Source: Terriglobia bacterium | GTDB taxonomy: Bacteria > Acidobacteriota > Terriglobia > Versatilivoradales > Versatilivoraceae | Reading direction: 5' to 3' | DNA: 64,000 bases | NCBI GenBank assembly: GCA_951813285.1 | Contig: OX638355.1 | Coordinates: 4,607,136-4,671,135, forward strand | Shown here: in pieces, positions 62,548 to 64,000 of the stretch | Layout: each line of letters starts with the position of its first letter | Position numbering within the stretch: the stretch's first letter is position 1 | Notes under the pieces: model-generated | Told to the model about the DNA's origin: nothing | The model's database searches: none | Seen by the model: the letters and a program-made list of their open reading frames with translations, nothing else | Position numbers and translations under genes: made by a program

Positions 62548-63687
62548 CTAGCCTTTGTCTGTTCCCTTTGTCACGGCCTCGGTGTAGGCGGCAGAGGCCG
62601 CATTCAGGCTCCGGAGGGCTTCCTCGGGCAGGGTGATCCGGGTTCCCGCGAAATTGTCGGAAACGTGCTCCGGCTTCTCGGCTCCGGCCAGCACGCTGGT
62701 GACCTCGGGATGGCTCAGGACCCAGGCCACGCACACCTGGGGTCGGGTGACCCCCAATTCATTGGCGACCGCGTCCAGCGCCTCAATGGGACCCTGCAAC
62801 GGGGATCCCTCCGGGACTTCCCGGCCCGGGGCCAGGCGTCCTTCCCCCAAGGGGCTGAAGGCCAACAGGCCCAGGTTGCCCTGGCGAATCAGGGGAAACA
62901 GCTCCTGCACCATGAAGTCCTTTCGCTCGGCAGCCACCAGGTTGTAGTAGTCCTCCAGCCCGGCGACGGGGCTCTTGTCATCCCGCTTCCCCAACTCGAT
63001 CAATTCTGCGACCTGACGGGCCAGGTGGTTGGAAACCCCCCAGTAGCGGATCTTGCCGGCCTTGACCAGGTCGTCCAGGCTGTCTGCCAACTGCTCCATG
63101 TGCTCCCGTGTCGGGACATCAGGCGGCGGGGAATTCGCATCCGTGCTCGGAGTTCGTTCATCAGGAGAGTGCAGCAGGTAGAGATCGATATAGTCCGTCC
63201 CCAGGCGCTTGAGGCTCCCTTCCGCTTTTCGGAACAACACCTCGCGAGTAAAGACCAGCCTCTCCGAATCCGGGCCGTCCACGGGCGCCGCCTTGGTGCA
63301 AACCACAACCTGATCTCGCCTTCCGGCCATGGCTTTGCCCAGAACCGTTTCAGAACCGCCCCAGCCGTAGCCCTCCGAGGAATCGAAGAAGTTGACGCCG
63401 ATGTCGATGCAATGGCGTAGGATGCTCAGCCCCTCCGGATCGTCGCCCCTTCGGCTTACCTTGCGAAAGGCGGTTCCCTGGCACAACCTGGACACGTAGA
63501 GATCGGTGTGCCCGAACCTCACCAGGTGGGAGGGCCGCTCAACCGCCGGCTCTTGGGGCGGCGCCGACTCACACCCGGACAGATTGCCCAGCAACACCCC
63601 TCCAGCGGCCGTGCCACAGGTCTTCAGAAAGCCTCGGCGATCCAGGAAAGAGGAGGCAGACAGGGAAAACCGGGAAATGACCGGCAT
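62548..63687 (-). CDS. Tat-exported aldo/keto reductase-family protein
   Basis: The start at 63687 has AAGGA 8 bp upstream and gives a Tat signal (DRRGFLKTCG) and a lipobox-like LSGC; the frame to 63912 runs into repeat DNA. The 379-residue product has the AKR tetrad: Asp102 and Tyr107 in FDSSEGYG, Lys132 in VCTKA and His173 in LLHSPD. C-terminal WVLSHPEVTSVLAGAEKPEH fits NADP-binding AKRs. Exported AKRs probably use a bound cofactor. It heads the cluster that ends at 58102, 89 bp from the amidohydrolase. Confidence 0.88.
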   Translation of the reverse strand: MPVISRFSLSASSFLDRRGFLKTCGTAAGGVLLGNLSGCESAPPQEPAVERPSHLVRFGHTDLYVSRLCQGTAFRKVSRRGDDPEGLSILRHCIDIGVNFFDSSEGYGWGGSETVLGKAMAGRRDQVVVCTKAAPVDGPDSERLVFTREVLFRKAEGSLKRLGTDYIDLYLLHSPDERTPSTDANSPPPDVPTREHMEQLADSLDDLVKAGKIRYWGVSNHLARQVAELIELGKRDDKSPVAGLEDYYNLVAAERKDFMVQELFPLIRQGNLGLLAFSPLGEGRLAPGREVPEGSPLQGPIEALDAVANELGVTRPQVCVAWVLSHPEVTSVLAGAEKPEHVSDNFAGTRITLPEEALRSLNAASAAYTEAVTKGTDKG

Positions 63688-63890
63688 AGCGAGATCCTTT
63701 CGTCGTCCGGCCCCTGTCACCCGGGAAGGAAGGCTTGCGGGTGGGACCGCGGATAGCTGCAAATTCCTGGTCCTGAGGCAATGCGCCCCGGAGTGAGCGC
63801 TATTCTCTACCGGCGTCTCCAGAGGGTCAAGTGAGAAGCGACGGGGTGGGACAGGGAAAGGCAGTGACGCAGCGAAACCAAAAAGGAAAA

Positions 63891-64000
63891 AACATCGATG
63901 CACAGGATGCACAGGATTTTTTCAGGAAACGGCCAGCTTGTTATCGCGGGCATCCGCAAATCTGCACCGGATCATCGCCTGAGCCAGCTTCTGGTGCAGC
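63891..64000. repeat. Family A repeat, copy A6, truncated by the window end
   Basis: It starts AACATCGATGCACAGGAT and continues with a second 9-bp unit and TTTTTTCAGGAAACGGC. The interior stretch GGCATCCGCAAATCTGCACC is shared with copy A3. The right arm would lie outside the window. It is about 200 bp upstream of the aldo/keto reductase start. Confidence 0.82.

Noticed and set aside
1-64000. tRNA, rRNA, riboswitch or phage genes
   Set aside because: I saw no tRNA-like cloverleaf, rRNA segment, known riboswitch core, integrase or phage structural gene; absence by eye is not proof.

Overview
The window is 64 kb of GC-rich bacterial chromosome. It carries about 45 protein genes and an unusually large amount of repetitive intergenic DNA. 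All calls come from reading motifs, reading frames, start sites and sequence repeats by eye; no database search was run. Many products carry Tat-type signals (RR-x-F-L) or lipoboxes. Three pairs of a haem-c/DUF1549/DUF1553 protein with a DUF1501 protein are present, together with secreted amidohydrolases, DapA-like aldolases, Asp-box proteins, a DUF1080 protein and phytanoyl-CoA-type dioxygenases. This repertoire is typical of Acidobacteriota, Planctomycetota/Verrucomicrobiota and related uncultured, often marine or host-associated, heterotrophs. The phylum cannot be fixed from the window: there are no rRNA, tRNA or ribosomal genes. A DMSP-demethylase-like protein next to a dimethylglycine/sarcosine-dehydrogenase-like protein would fit a marine or osmolyte-rich habitat.

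Layout. 0.1-3.5 kb: a Rieske protein and two paralogous amidohydrolases. 3.7-5.7 kb: a Tat-exported DapA-like protein and an amidohydrolase. 6.1-15.6 kb: a lone two-TM protein, a creatininase-family protein, an endonuclease/exonuclease/phosphatase-fold protein, then a minus-strand run (unknown 597-aa protein, alkaline-phosphatase-fold protein) and an esterase and DapA-like pair. 16.3-21.3 kb: an Asp-box sialidase-like protein, a small protein coupled to a cupin, and a GH42-like protein. 21.5-27.0 kb: a DUF1080 protein and the first haem-c/DUF1501 pair. 27.3-28.0 kb: a VapBC/FitAB-type toxin-antitoxin pair. 28-29.6 kb: dense repeats. 29.6-34.2 kb: second haem-c/DUF1501 pair. 34.4-38.5 kb: divergent DmdA-like and FAD/GcvT oxidoreductase genes. 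38.7-42.8 kb: third haem-c/DUF1501 pair. 43-44.2 kb: repeat-filled spacer. 44.2-46.5 kb: second Asp-box protein and second VapBC-like pair. 46.7-50.0 kb: metallophosphoesterase, amidase and ribokinase. 50.4-56.4 kb: TPR protein, an unknown protein, two dioxygenases and a propeller-cupin fusion. 57.3-63.7 kb: HpcH/HpaI aldolase, facing a minus-strand operon of aldo/keto reductase, amidohydrolase, D-aminoacylase-like protein, unknown protein and SGNH hydrolase.

How the genes fit together. Most encode uptake-side or periplasmic breakdown of small carboxylic, amide, sugar or methylated compounds (hydrolases, C-C lyases, redox enzymes), with several paralogous pairs in different orientations. Regulators and transporters are nearly absent.

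The most unusual content is non-coding. Several repeat families have ends made of short, imperfect tandem units (7-10 bp) in inverted orientation. The families are nested or joined into composites, they abut stop codons, and they recur through the window. Two stretches of about 13.4 kb are bracketed by inverted copies of such composites. A 38-bp module occurs about fifteen times. No transposase gene is visible. These repeats also create false N-terminal extensions and spurious ORFs, so several gene starts here are placed inside the longest open frame.
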